From Spirochaetales bacterium (GTDB lineage Bacteria; Spirochaetota; Spirochaetia; Treponematales; Rectinemataceae), in contig JADLKI010000018.1 in the NCBI GenBank assembly GCA_015657395.1, positions 29,117 to 34,271 on the forward strand: 5,155 nt of DNA. The letters are read 5' to 3'. The translations under genes and the position numbers were made by a program. The notes beneath the pieces were generated by a model. That model was not told the DNA's origin. It did no database searches and saw nothing but the letters and a program-made list of their open reading frames with translations. Shown one piece after another: positions 1-5,155 of this stretch (within the stretch, counting starts at the first letter, position 1; every line of letters starts with the position of its first letter).

Positions 1-99
1 GCCCCTTGTTATGCCGATTTTGAGCAGGGGCACCGCATTGTGCGGATTGTCGAGGCGGCGCTCGAAAGCCGGCAGAGTCGCACATGGGTGACCGTGTAG
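1..99 (+). CDS. Gfo/Idh/MocA-type oxidoreductase, C-terminal end only (partial)
   Basis: Frame 1 is open from the window edge to a TAG stop at 97-99, giving 32 residues. They contain a segment reading D-F-E-Q-G-H-R-I-V-R-I-V-E-A-A-L-E-S followed by a short tail ending W-V-T-V. This matches the usual end of Gfo/Idh/MocA NAD(P)-dependent oxidoreductases, where an aromatic/acidic 'F-x-D/Q-G' turn leads into a helix of the type 'R-x-x-x-V-x-E-A-x-x-x-S' and a final 'W-V-x-V' strand. Such enzymes oxidise or reduce sugars, inositols and related polyols in the cytoplasm. The Rossmann domain and catalytic lysine lie outside the window, so neither substrate nor cofactor can be judged. The next gene starts 63 bases downstream on the same strand. 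The call rests on a short tail recognised by pattern only. Confidence 0.65.
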   Translation, partial: APCYADFEQGHRIVRIVEAALESRQSRTWVTV

Positions 100-162
100 C
101 ATAAAGCTGCGAAGAACGGTTTTCAATTCTTGATTTGCAGTATAATTTCGACGGAGCCAACA

Positions 163-1212
163 GTGAAAATCCTATTCATCGGCGGTACAGGGAATATTTC
201 TTCCGCCTGCACGGACGAGGCCCTGCGGCGGGGCTATGAGGTTTTTCATCTGAACAGAGGTACGCATACGGATAAGGAAAGGCCCGGCGTGCACCTGCTC
301 AGGGCCGACATCCGGGATGCCGAAGCGACGAAGGCCGCAGTGCGCGGGCTCCACTTCGATTCAGTCGTGCAGTTCCTCGCATTCAGGCCGGAACATGTCG
401 CAGCAGACATCGATATCTTCGACGGGGTCACAGACCAGTATGTGCTGATAAGCACTTGCTCGGCATACAAAAAGCCGTCGCTCACCCCGACCGTCACCGA
501 AGCAACGCCGCTCGAGAATCCTTTCTGGGAATATTCGAGGCTGAAGATCGCCTGCGAGCGCGTGCTGACCGGGCAGACAGAAGATGGTCGCCTGGCCGAG
601 CCTCGTGGCGCCCAGCCCCAGGCCGGACGGGCCAGGGCCCTTCCCTACACCATCGTGCGGCCTTCGCACACTTACGATGATGGCTGGATTCCCGGATGCT
701 TCGGCTCGTCGGGCTATGGGTTGGCCTGGCGCATGCTGCAGGGGCTGGACATAGTCGTGCCCGGGGACGGACAGTCGCTGTGGACGCTCACCCATGCGTC
801 GGATTTTGCGGTGGGCCTCGTAGGCCTCCTGGGCAACCCCGACACGCTCGGCGAGGCTTTTCACATCACGTCGGATGAGCGTCTGACCTGGGACGCGATC
901 CACATGATTATTGCGCAGGCGCTCGGCGTACAGCCGAGAATCGTGCACATCCCCTCGGACCTCATCGCGAAGCTGCGGCCGGAGCGCGGCGCCGGGCTCT
1001 TGGGCGACAAGGCGGTGAGCGTGCTGTTCGACAATAGTAAGATAAGACGGTTTGTGCCGGGCTTCGCGCCGCGCGTGAGCTTCGCGGAGGGCATCCGCCG
1101 CTCTCTCGCCTGGTTCGATGCCTATCCCGAACGTAAAGTGGCCGATCCCGCGATGAACGCCGACATGGACGCCCTGCTTGGGTTCTGGCATGGGGCGATG
1201 GGGAGGATGTAG
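163..1212 (+). CDS. NAD-dependent epimerase/dehydratase family protein (extended/atypical SDR)
   Basis: This is a cytoplasmic Rossmann-fold protein of 349 residues. I place the start at GTG 163 because it follows ACGGAG (151-156) at 6 bases and puts the first beta strand V-K-I-L-F-I-G-G-T-G-N-I-S at the N terminus, as in homologues. A TTG at 130 would add 11 residues with no apparent domain. Visible motifs are the nucleotide-binding G7-G8-T-G10-N-I-S13; N-R-G after strand 2 (about 31-33); the L-I-S-T-C-S-A-Y strand (about 95-102); the active-site Y-S-R-L-K (Tyr124, Lys128); the strand Y-T-I-V-R-P-S-H-T-Y-D (about 162-172); and a C-terminal substrate lobe with 'L-T-H-A-S-D-F-A'. The pattern is that of the NAD-dependent epimerase/dehydratase group that also includes the CSP41-like proteins, where Ser in place of the third Gly is usual. 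A Gly/Arg/Ala/Pro-rich stretch at about residues 137-160 lengthens the loop after the catalytic helix. The upstream Gfo/Idh/MocA gene suggests a role with sugars or sugar derivatives. The exact reaction is unknown. Confidence 0.9.
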   Translation: MKILFIGGTGNISSACTDEALRRGYEVFHLNRGTHTDKERPGVHLLRADIRDAEATKAAVRGLHFDSVVQFLAFRPEHVAADIDIFDGVTDQYVLISTCSAYKKPSLTPTVTEATPLENPFWEYSRLKIACERVLTGQTEDGRLAEPRGAQPQAGRARALPYTIVRPSHTYDDGWIPGCFGSSGYGLAWRMLQGLDIVVPGDGQSLWTLTHASDFAVGLVGLLGNPDTLGEAFHITSDERLTWDAIHMIIAQALGVQPRIVHIPSDLIAKLRPERGAGLLGDKAVSVLFDNSKIRRFVPGFAPRVSFAEGIRRSLAWFDAYPERKVADPAMNADMDALLGFWHGAMGRM

Positions 1213-1230
1213 GGGCAACCCTTGCGCCCC
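1212..1230. repeat. Small GC-rich inverted repeat at the end of the SDR gene
   Basis: GGGGC at 1212-1216 is complementary to GCCCC at 1226-1230. AA (1217-1218) can also pair with TT (1222-1223) if two bases on the right side bulge out. The left arm begins at the last base of the TAG stop codon. There is no T run after it on either strand, so it is not a convincing intrinsic terminator. It could stabilise the 3' end of the SDR message or be a remnant of a dispersed palindromic repeat. The stem is short and could also be chance in GC-rich DNA. Confidence 0.3.
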
Positions 1231-1266
1231 ATTCCGGATCTGCGATAAAAGTTTATTGAGGTGCCT

Positions 1267-1761
1267 ATGAATTTCAATATCCGTGCGATTCGTGTGGAGG
1301 ATTCGGCCGCATATCATTCGCTCGTCAATGAAGTCAAGGACGAGAGGAACTATCTGTTCTCGACATTGCGCTTTTCGCTTGAAGATACTGAGAAATACAT
1401 CGAACATCATGAGGCGGTATCGAGCCCCGTCTGGGGAGCATTCGATGAAGAAGGGGTCCTTCTCGGCTGGATCGATTTCAACCGGGGCAATTTTTCGGAG
1501 ATTGCCCACACTGCGACGCTCGGTATGGGGGTAAAAAAACAATTTCGCGGCCAGGGGATCGGCAGCGCCCTCATGGACGCCTGCGTCAAAAGTGCAAAAT
1601 CTCTCGGCATAGAAAAGCTCGAGCTTGAAGTCTTTGCCTCCAACACCGCCGCCCGCGCCCTCTATATAAAGAAAGGTTTTTTCGAAGAGGGTATCCGGCT
1701 CAAGAAGCGCAAGTTCGAAGATAACTACGATGACCTGGTGTGCATGGGGCTCTTTCTGTAG
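1267..1761 (+). CDS. GNAT family N-acetyltransferase
   Basis: This is a cytoplasmic acetyl-CoA-dependent acyltransferase of 164 residues, the usual size for a single GNAT domain. I choose ATG 1267 because GAGG at 1258-1261 lies 5 bases before it; the in-frame GTG at 1261 overlaps that ribosome binding site and would add only two residues. The order of elements is normal: strand 1 with R-A-I-R-V-E-D (about 6-12), the 'W-G-A-F-D-E-E-G-V-L-L-G-W-I-D' strands (about 56-70), motif A with the acetyl-CoA pyrophosphate loop Q92-F-R94-G95-Q96-G97-I98-G99, motif B 'E-L-E-V-F-A-S-N-T-A-A-R-A-L-Y' containing Asn126 and Tyr133, and the final 'K-K-G-F' turn. The acceptor cannot be predicted; N-terminal amines, small molecules and ribosomal proteins are all possible for this family. 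It lies 54 bases after the SDR gene on the same strand and ends 45 bases before the stop codon of the convergent ATPase gene. It looks more AT-rich than the SDR gene. Confidence 0.93.
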   Translation: MNFNIRAIRVEDSAAYHSLVNEVKDERNYLFSTLRFSLEDTEKYIEHHEAVSSPVWGAFDEEGVLLGWIDFNRGNFSEIAHTATLGMGVKKQFRGQGIGSALMDACVKSAKSLGIEKLELEVFASNTAARALYIKKGFFEEGIRLKKRKFEDNYDDLVCMGLFL

Positions 1762-1781
1762 AGGCGCACCCAAGGTGCTCT
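1760..1781. terminator. Possible hairpin between convergent genes
   Basis: GCACC (1766-1770) and GGTGC (1774-1778) form a 5-bp stem with a CAA loop. A different register pairs AGAG (1760-1763) with CTCT (1778-1781) and keeps four of those pairs, leaving a three-base bulge. The structure sits between the stop of the GNAT gene, which it overlaps, and the stop of the ATPase gene on the other strand, the expected place for a shared bidirectional terminator. It lacks a T run immediately after the stem on either strand, so intrinsic termination would be weak. Beyond it lies CCCGGG (1786-1791), a self-complementary core without a loop. Confidence 0.3.
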
Positions 1782-1806
1782 GATACCCCGGGATATTTTC
1801 AACATC

Positions 1807-2903
1807 CTATAGCGCAATCAAATGGACCTTTGAGGGGTCTATCCGGAACCTGACCATGCCATTCCTGATGTCGGCTTCGCCCGGGTCGAACATGTCGACT
1901 ATGATCATGGAATCGAGGGCGCTGATCCAGTAGCGAATATTCGAGCCTTCAAAGATGTAGTGGTCGATCTCGCCCTGAAAGATGTTCGCGGCATCTTTTT
2001 GCGCCTGCGCGCTGTCCAGAATTTTCATGCTCTCAGGTCTGATGACGAGGAGGACCTTCTTCGACCGTTCGAGACTCCCGATGGCTTCGGCATCGAACTT
2101 CCTGCGCTCGATCAGTATCGGAAGACCTTTCGCCTCTGCGTGAATATGCTGCTCGTCGATATCCGTGATGCTCCCCTCGATGAAGTTGACGGTGCCGACG
2201 AAGGAAGCGACGAACCTGTTGGCGGGATGATAGTAGATCTCGGCAGGGGAGCCGATCTGTATTATTTTGCCTGCATTCAGGACGGCGATGGAGTCGGACA
2301 TGGCCAGAGCCTCGGCCTGGTCGTGCGTCACATAGATGGTCGTGATCCTGAGCCGCTGCTGGAGCTGGCGCAGCTCGGCCCTGATGGCGTTGCGGAGGTT
2401 CGCGTCGAGGTTCGACAGCGGTTCGTCGAGCAGCAGCACCTCAGGCTCCATGATGAGGGCGCGCGCAAGGGCCACCCGCTGCTGCTGGCCTCCGCTGATC
2501 TGTCCCGGCATTCTGTCGAGCAGCATCCCTATATCGAGGTAGTGGACCGTCTTTTCGAGCCTGCGCTCTATTTCTTCGCGCGGCATTTTTCGGATGCGCA
2601 GCCCGTAGGTGATGTTTTCCCTTATGGTCATGTGGGGGAAGAGCGCGTAGTCCTGGAACACCATGATCGCGTTGCGCAGGTGGGATGGAATGCTGTTGAT
2701 GACGCGGCCGTCGATGGATATCTCGCCTTCGTCAATCTGATAGAACCCTGCGATTGACCTCAAGAGCGTGGTTTTCCCGCAGCCCGAGGGCCCCAGGAGC
2801 GTGGTAAAGCTTCCCTGGGCGATTTCGAGAGAGACACTGTCGAGAGCCTTGAAATTCCCGAATGTCTTCGTGACGTTGCGGATTGCAACATGGGGTGTTC
2901 CAT
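1807..2903 (-). CDS. ABC importer ATP-binding protein (CysA/PotA/FbpC type), apparent frameshift near its start
   Basis: This is the ATPase that drives the importer encoded by the two genes upstream. With one base restored near 2881-2903 it encodes 365 residues, normal for the family. In that numbering the Walker A motif G38-P-S-G-C-G-K44-T-T is at 38-46, the Q-loop Gln84 lies in V-F-Q-D-Y-A-L-F-P-H, the signature I-S-G-G-Q-Q-Q-R is at 136-143, Walker B ends at D160-E161 followed by P-L-S-N-L-D, and the H-loop is His194 in V-T-H-D-Q-A. Residues from about 237 on form a TOBE-like regulatory region containing V-I-R-P-E-S. All catalytic residues are present. The ATG at 2901-2903 has AGGAG (2913-2917) 9 bases upstream, yet its frame differs by one from the Walker A frame. 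The Walker A frame has a TAG at 2926-2928 and then no ATG, GTG or TTG until after Walker A; the TTG at 2761-2763 would leave out that motif. The coding sequence otherwise looks intact, so I keep it as a CDS. ATG 2903 lies 27 bases after the permease stop. Confidence 0.88.
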
Positions 2904-2912
2904 TTCGTCCAA

Positions 2913-2917
2913 CTCCT
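2913..2917 (-). promoter_or_regulatory. Ribosome binding site of the ATPase gene
   Basis: The minus strand reads AGGAG here, 9 bases before ATG 2903, within the short gap after the permease stop codon. It marks ATG 2903 as the intended start and so supports the view that the downstream frame change is an indel. The alternative near-cognate ATC at 2881-2883, which is in the Walker A frame, would lie about 29 bases from this site, too far for normal initiation. Confidence 0.75.
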
Positions 2918-2930
2918 CTCGGATGCTACA

Positions 2931-4556
2931 TTAGACTTTGAAAAGCTGCACCTGTTTTCCCATCAGCAGTTTCGCCAGACCAAGCGCAGAAAAAGAGATG
3001 ATGAGCAGCACACAGGTGAGCGCGGCAGCTTTTCCATAAAAACCGTCGCTGATGAGATTCATGATGCTGAAGGTCACCACCGCATTCTTCGAGGTCGACA
3101 GAAACACGATGACGCTCAAGGTGGTGATGGCCCGTATAAACGAGACGATGAACGCGGAGAAGAAGGGTGCTTTTATAAGAGGGATTTCTATTTCCCTGAA
3201 AATGCGCATGCTCGTTGCGCCCAGATTGCTCGCGGCTTCGCTGAATGAGGGGGAAATCTGCTGCAGGGCACTGATGCCCGTCTGGTAGCCTGTCGAGATA
3301 TTCCAGAAGATCATGCTGAGGATGATGATCGCCGCGGTGCCGTAGAGATCGAGCGGGGGCCTGGTGAAACTGATGGAGTAGCCGATGCCCAGGAAGATTC
3401 CGGGCAACGCCGCGGGCAGAATGCAGGTAAAATCGACAAATTTGCGCAGTATGAATCTTTTTCTGGAGACAAGGTAGGCGGCGACCATCGAGAACAGTGC
3501 GCTGGAAAAACCGGCGATGAGCGAGTAGGTGAGGCTCCGGACGAGCTCTTTCGAGCGTGAGGATATTTCCTGGAAATATCTCAGGGTGAGAGACCAGTCG
3601 TAGCCCCAGCCGTTGACAAAGGCCCCGATGACCAGCCCGACATACACCAGGAGCACCAGCAGCGAGATGATCGCGCATATCGCGAAGAGGGACCATTTGA
3701 CCGGCGCGCTCGTCTTCTGGATGTCGAGCTGCGCGATCTTGCCGGTGACCGTCACATAGGAGCGCCTGCCCACCCAGTAGCGCTGCAGGAGAAATATGCC
3801 GAAAGAGGGCAGGAGCAGCAGAATGGAGAGGATCGCCGCACCGGCGATGTCGGCCCAACCCTCGATGCGCATCCAGGCCTCGGTCGCGAGCACGGGGAAA
3901 CTTCCCGAAATGATGATGGGGTTGCCGAAGTCCGCCAGCACCTGAATGGCCACCAGGAGCGCCGCACCCGCGACGCCGGGCCTCGCGAGCGGAAAGGTGA
4001 TGGTCCGGAACAGCGTGAAGCCCGTCGCGCCGAGATTGCGCCCCGCGTATTCGAGCATCGGGGAGATCGACTGCAGCACCCCCTCCATGACGAGGAAGGC
4101 CACAGGGAAAAACGCGATGGTCTGCGCGAGCCACAGCCCGTGCCAGCCGAAAATATTGACTTTTGCGTGCAGAAGGCCCGCCGTGATGAGCCCGTTCTTC
4201 CCGAACATCATGATGTAGCTGAAGGCGACCATGAAGGGCGGGGAGAAGAGCGGCAAGAGGCTGATGAGCTTGAAGAGCTTTCTTCCCGGGACATTCGTCC
4301 TCGTCACCGTATAGGCGAACACAAAGCCCAGGAACGTCGCCGAGAGTGTCGAGAGCAGCATCATGAAGAGGCTGTTCTGAAGCGTTTTCATGTAGCGCGG
4401 GTTTTTCAAAACCGCAAGAAAGTCACCTGCCTTGGGGAACAAGAACACTTCCACAATCGGGTATATGACAAAAATCAGCAGAGAGGCAACAATAATGACA
4501 ATTGCCGCGACAAGTGATATTTCAAAGGATTTCGACCGAAAAACAGTGCGCTTCAT
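2931..4556 (-). CDS. ABC importer permease, two fused transmembrane domains (FbpB/AfuB type)
   Basis: This is an inner-membrane protein of 541 residues that forms the whole translocation channel of the importer in one chain. ATG 4556 is chosen because GAGG (4562-4565 on the plus strand as CCTC) lies 5 bases before it and because a positively charged start, M-K-R-T-V-F-R-S-K, leads directly into a first hydrophobic segment at about 12-38. Two homologous halves are visible. Each has several hydrophobic helices and one EAA loop that docks on the ATPase: E169-Y-A-G-R-N-L-G-A-T with F-P-L-A-R-P downstream, and E440-A-A-S-N-L-G-A-T with I-P-L-I-K-A-P downstream. A polar stretch at about 258-288 joins the halves. 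About 12 membrane segments fit the hydrophobicity. The fused form is typical of importers for Fe3+, sugar phosphates, 2-aminoethylphosphonate or thiamine. The gene lies between those for the binding protein and the ATPase, with a 99-base gap upstream that contains a strong hairpin and 27 bases downstream. Confidence 0.95.
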   Translation of the reverse strand: MKRTVFRSKSFEISLVAAIVIIVASLLIFVIYPIVEVFLFPKAGDFLAVLKNPRYMKTLQNSLFMMLLSTLSATFLGFVFAYTVTRTNVPGRKLFKLISLLPLFSPPFMVAFSYIMMFGKNGLITAGLLHAKVNIFGWHGLWLAQTIAFFPVAFLVMEGVLQSISPMLEYAGRNLGATGFTLFRTITFPLARPGVAGAALLVAIQVLADFGNPIIISGSFPVLATEAWMRIEGWADIAGAAILSILLLLPSFGIFLLQRYWVGRRSYVTVTGKIAQLDIQKTSAPVKWSLFAICAIISLLVLLVYVGLVIGAFVNGWGYDWSLTLRYFQEISSRSKELVRSLTYSLIAGFSSALFSMVAAYLVSRKRFILRKFVDFTCILPAALPGIFLGIGYSISFTRPPLDLYGTAAIIILSMIFWNISTGYQTGISALQQISPSFSEAASNLGATSMRIFREIEIPLIKAPFFSAFIVSFIRAITTLSVIVFLSTSKNAVVTFSIMNLISDGFYGKAAALTCVLLIISFSALGLAKLLMGKQVQLFKV

Positions 4557-4581
4557 ACCAGCCTCGGTGGAATAATTGCAA

Positions 4582-4635
4582 AAAGCGCCGGGATCGGCCG
4601 CCAGAGATGGGAGCAAAAAAAGATCCCGGCGCTTT
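4582..4635 (-). terminator. Intercistronic hairpin with T run (attenuator/terminator between binding-protein and permease genes)
   Basis: AAAGCGCCGGGATC at 4582-4595 and GATCCCGGCGCTTT at 4622-4635 are perfect reverse complements of 14 bases, separated by a 26-base loop. In the direction of transcription (minus strand) the stem begins 20 bases after the stop codon of the binding-protein gene, and its second arm runs into a T5 tract (4580-4584 read in reverse). A T7 tract also begins right after the first arm, inside the loop. Partial terminators or mRNA-stabilising stems at this position are common in binding-protein-dependent importers and allow more binding protein than membrane components. 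The loop is long for an intrinsic terminator, so RNA stabilisation is the main alternative. Confidence 0.8.
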
Positions 4636-4655
4636 CGGAGTCTATTGCCTTCGCT

Positions 4656-5155
4656 TCATTTGCCAGTGATGTCGGACCACTGTTTCTTCCACTGATCCAC
4701 ATTCACCGCCGCCGCTTTGAGGTCCCACGGCGCAAGCTTCAGGTCCTCGAAGGGAGGAACGCCGGCGGGCATGGTCACGCCCGTCCTGACCGGGTAGCGG
4801 TAGCCGTTCCGCGCGTTGATCTGCTCGGCCGCCGGGCTCAGCAGAAAGTCGATGAACTTCTTCGCGGCGTCGGGATGAGGCGCGCCCTTCAGGATGGAGG
4901 CACATCCGATCTCAAAGCCCGTGTCCTTCGGGAACACCACCGTGATGGGCAAATTCCCCTGTTCCTTCTGCTTCAGGGAATCGTGCCCCCACGCAAACCC
5001 CACATACGCTTCACCCTGTGCCACAAGCGGAATACAGCCATTGGCCCCCTTGGTGTACTGGGCGACGTTCTGGTCGAGTTTCCTGATGTAGTCGAACCCC
5101 GCCTTTTCGCTGCCGAGCCTGAAGATCTGGGCGCATTCCATCAGGTAGGCGCCCC
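4656..5155 (-). CDS. ABC importer substrate-binding protein, C-terminal part (partial)
   Basis: This is the extracytoplasmic solute-binding component of the importer. The frame is open from the window edge to TGA at 4656-4658, giving 165 complete residues; the signal peptide and first lobe lie outside. The visible part looks like lobe 2 and the closing helices of the COG1840-type binding proteins (AfuA/FbpA/phosphonate-binding relatives). In visible-residue numbering, V-A-Q-G-E (44-48) leads into Y-V-G-F-A-W-G-H-D (50-58); L-P-I-T-V-V-F-P-K-D lies at about 68-77; and K-G-A-P-H-P-D-A-A-K-K-F-I-D-F-L-L-S-P (about 89-107) is the typical C-terminal helix. At the place where ferric-binding proteins carry adjacent tyrosines I see G-H-D, which argues against free Fe3+ as the ligand. 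A sugar phosphate, a phosphonate or another anion fits the family equally well. The C terminus is complete. The permease gene follows on the same strand after a hairpin. Confidence 0.9.
   Translation of the reverse strand, partial: GAYLMECAQIFRLGSEKAGFDYIRKLDQNVAQYTKGANGCIPLVAQGEAYVGFAWGHDSLKQKEQGNLPITVVFPKDTGFEIGCASILKGAPHPDAAKKFIDFLLSPAAEQINARNGYRYPVRTGVTMPAGVPPFEDLKLAPWDLKAAAVNVDQWKKQWSDITGK

Noticed and set aside
141..146. TATAAT, a perfect -10 hexamer upstream of the SDR gene
   Set aside because: No matching -35 lies at 16-18 bases, and the transcript would start at about 153, inside the ribosome binding site of GTG 163.
181..201. Third glycine of the SDR nucleotide-binding motif replaced by Ser (G-G-T-G-N-I-S)
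   Set aside because: This is a common form in this subfamily of epimerase/dehydratase proteins, so it is not a sign of lost function.
361..1773. A long open frame on the minus strand opposite the SDR and GNAT genes
   Set aside because: It is antisense to two genes with clear family motifs and shows no domain of its own; its length follows from GC-rich codon bias.
1786..1791. CCCGGG palindrome with partly complementary flanks in the convergent gap
   Set aside because: It has no loop and the flanks are mismatched, so it cannot form a stable hairpin; six-base palindromes are frequent by chance.
1960..2757. An open plus-strand frame of 265 codons opposite the ATPase gene
   Set aside because: The minus strand holds the Q-loop, signature, Walker B and H-loop in order; the plus-strand translation has no recognisable motif.
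2926..4134. A 402-codon minus-strand frame overlapping the permease gene
   Set aside because: It is a shifted frame of the permease, rich in Arg and His with no membrane segments; the permease frame has two EAA motifs and regular hydrophobic helices.

Overview
The window is ordinary bacterial chromosomal DNA, moderately GC-rich and gene-dense. It holds two gene groups that converge on a 45-base gap at 1762-1806. No rRNA, tRNA, CRISPR array, integrase, transposase or phage gene is visible, and no gap without a gene exceeds about 100 bases. The gene families (Gfo/Idh/MocA oxidoreductase, extended SDR, GNAT acetyltransferase, binding-protein-dependent ABC importer) are bacterial but too widespread to fix a phylum, so no taxon is claimed.

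Plus strand, 1-1761: the last 32 codons of a probable Gfo/Idh/MocA-type NAD(P)-dependent oxidoreductase (stop at 97-99), then an atypical SDR/NAD-dependent epimerase family protein (GTG start at 163, stop at 1212), then a GNAT N-acetyltransferase (ATG 1267, stop 1761). The first two belong to families that commonly act on sugars or sugar derivatives. The gaps are short (63 and 54 bases), so co-transcription is plausible but not shown. Small GC-rich inverted repeats lie exactly at the stop codons of the SDR and GNAT genes.

Minus strand, 5155 to 1807: a binding-protein-dependent ABC importer in the order substrate-binding protein (only its C-terminal 165 residues are inside the window), a two-domain fused permease of 541 residues, and an ATPase of the CysA/PotA/FbpC type with a C-terminal TOBE-like region. 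The parts resemble the Fe3+ / sugar-phosphate / 2-aminoethylphosphonate / polyamine cluster of importers. The substrate cannot be read from the sequence, but the visible part of the binding protein lacks the paired tyrosines expected of a classical ferric-iron binder. A perfect 14-bp inverted repeat followed by a T run on the minus strand lies between the binding-protein and permease genes, and probably makes expression of the binding protein exceed that of the membrane parts.

The most notable anomaly is at the 5' end of the ATPase gene. The only good start codon (ATG at 2903, with an AGGAG ribosome binding site) is in a different frame from the Walker A motif and the rest of the protein. In the frame of Walker A there is a stop codon and then no ATG, GTG or TTG before the domain begins. 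One missing base between about 2881 and 2903 explains this, either as a sequencing error or as a real frameshift. I found no evidence of a wholly new biological system here.
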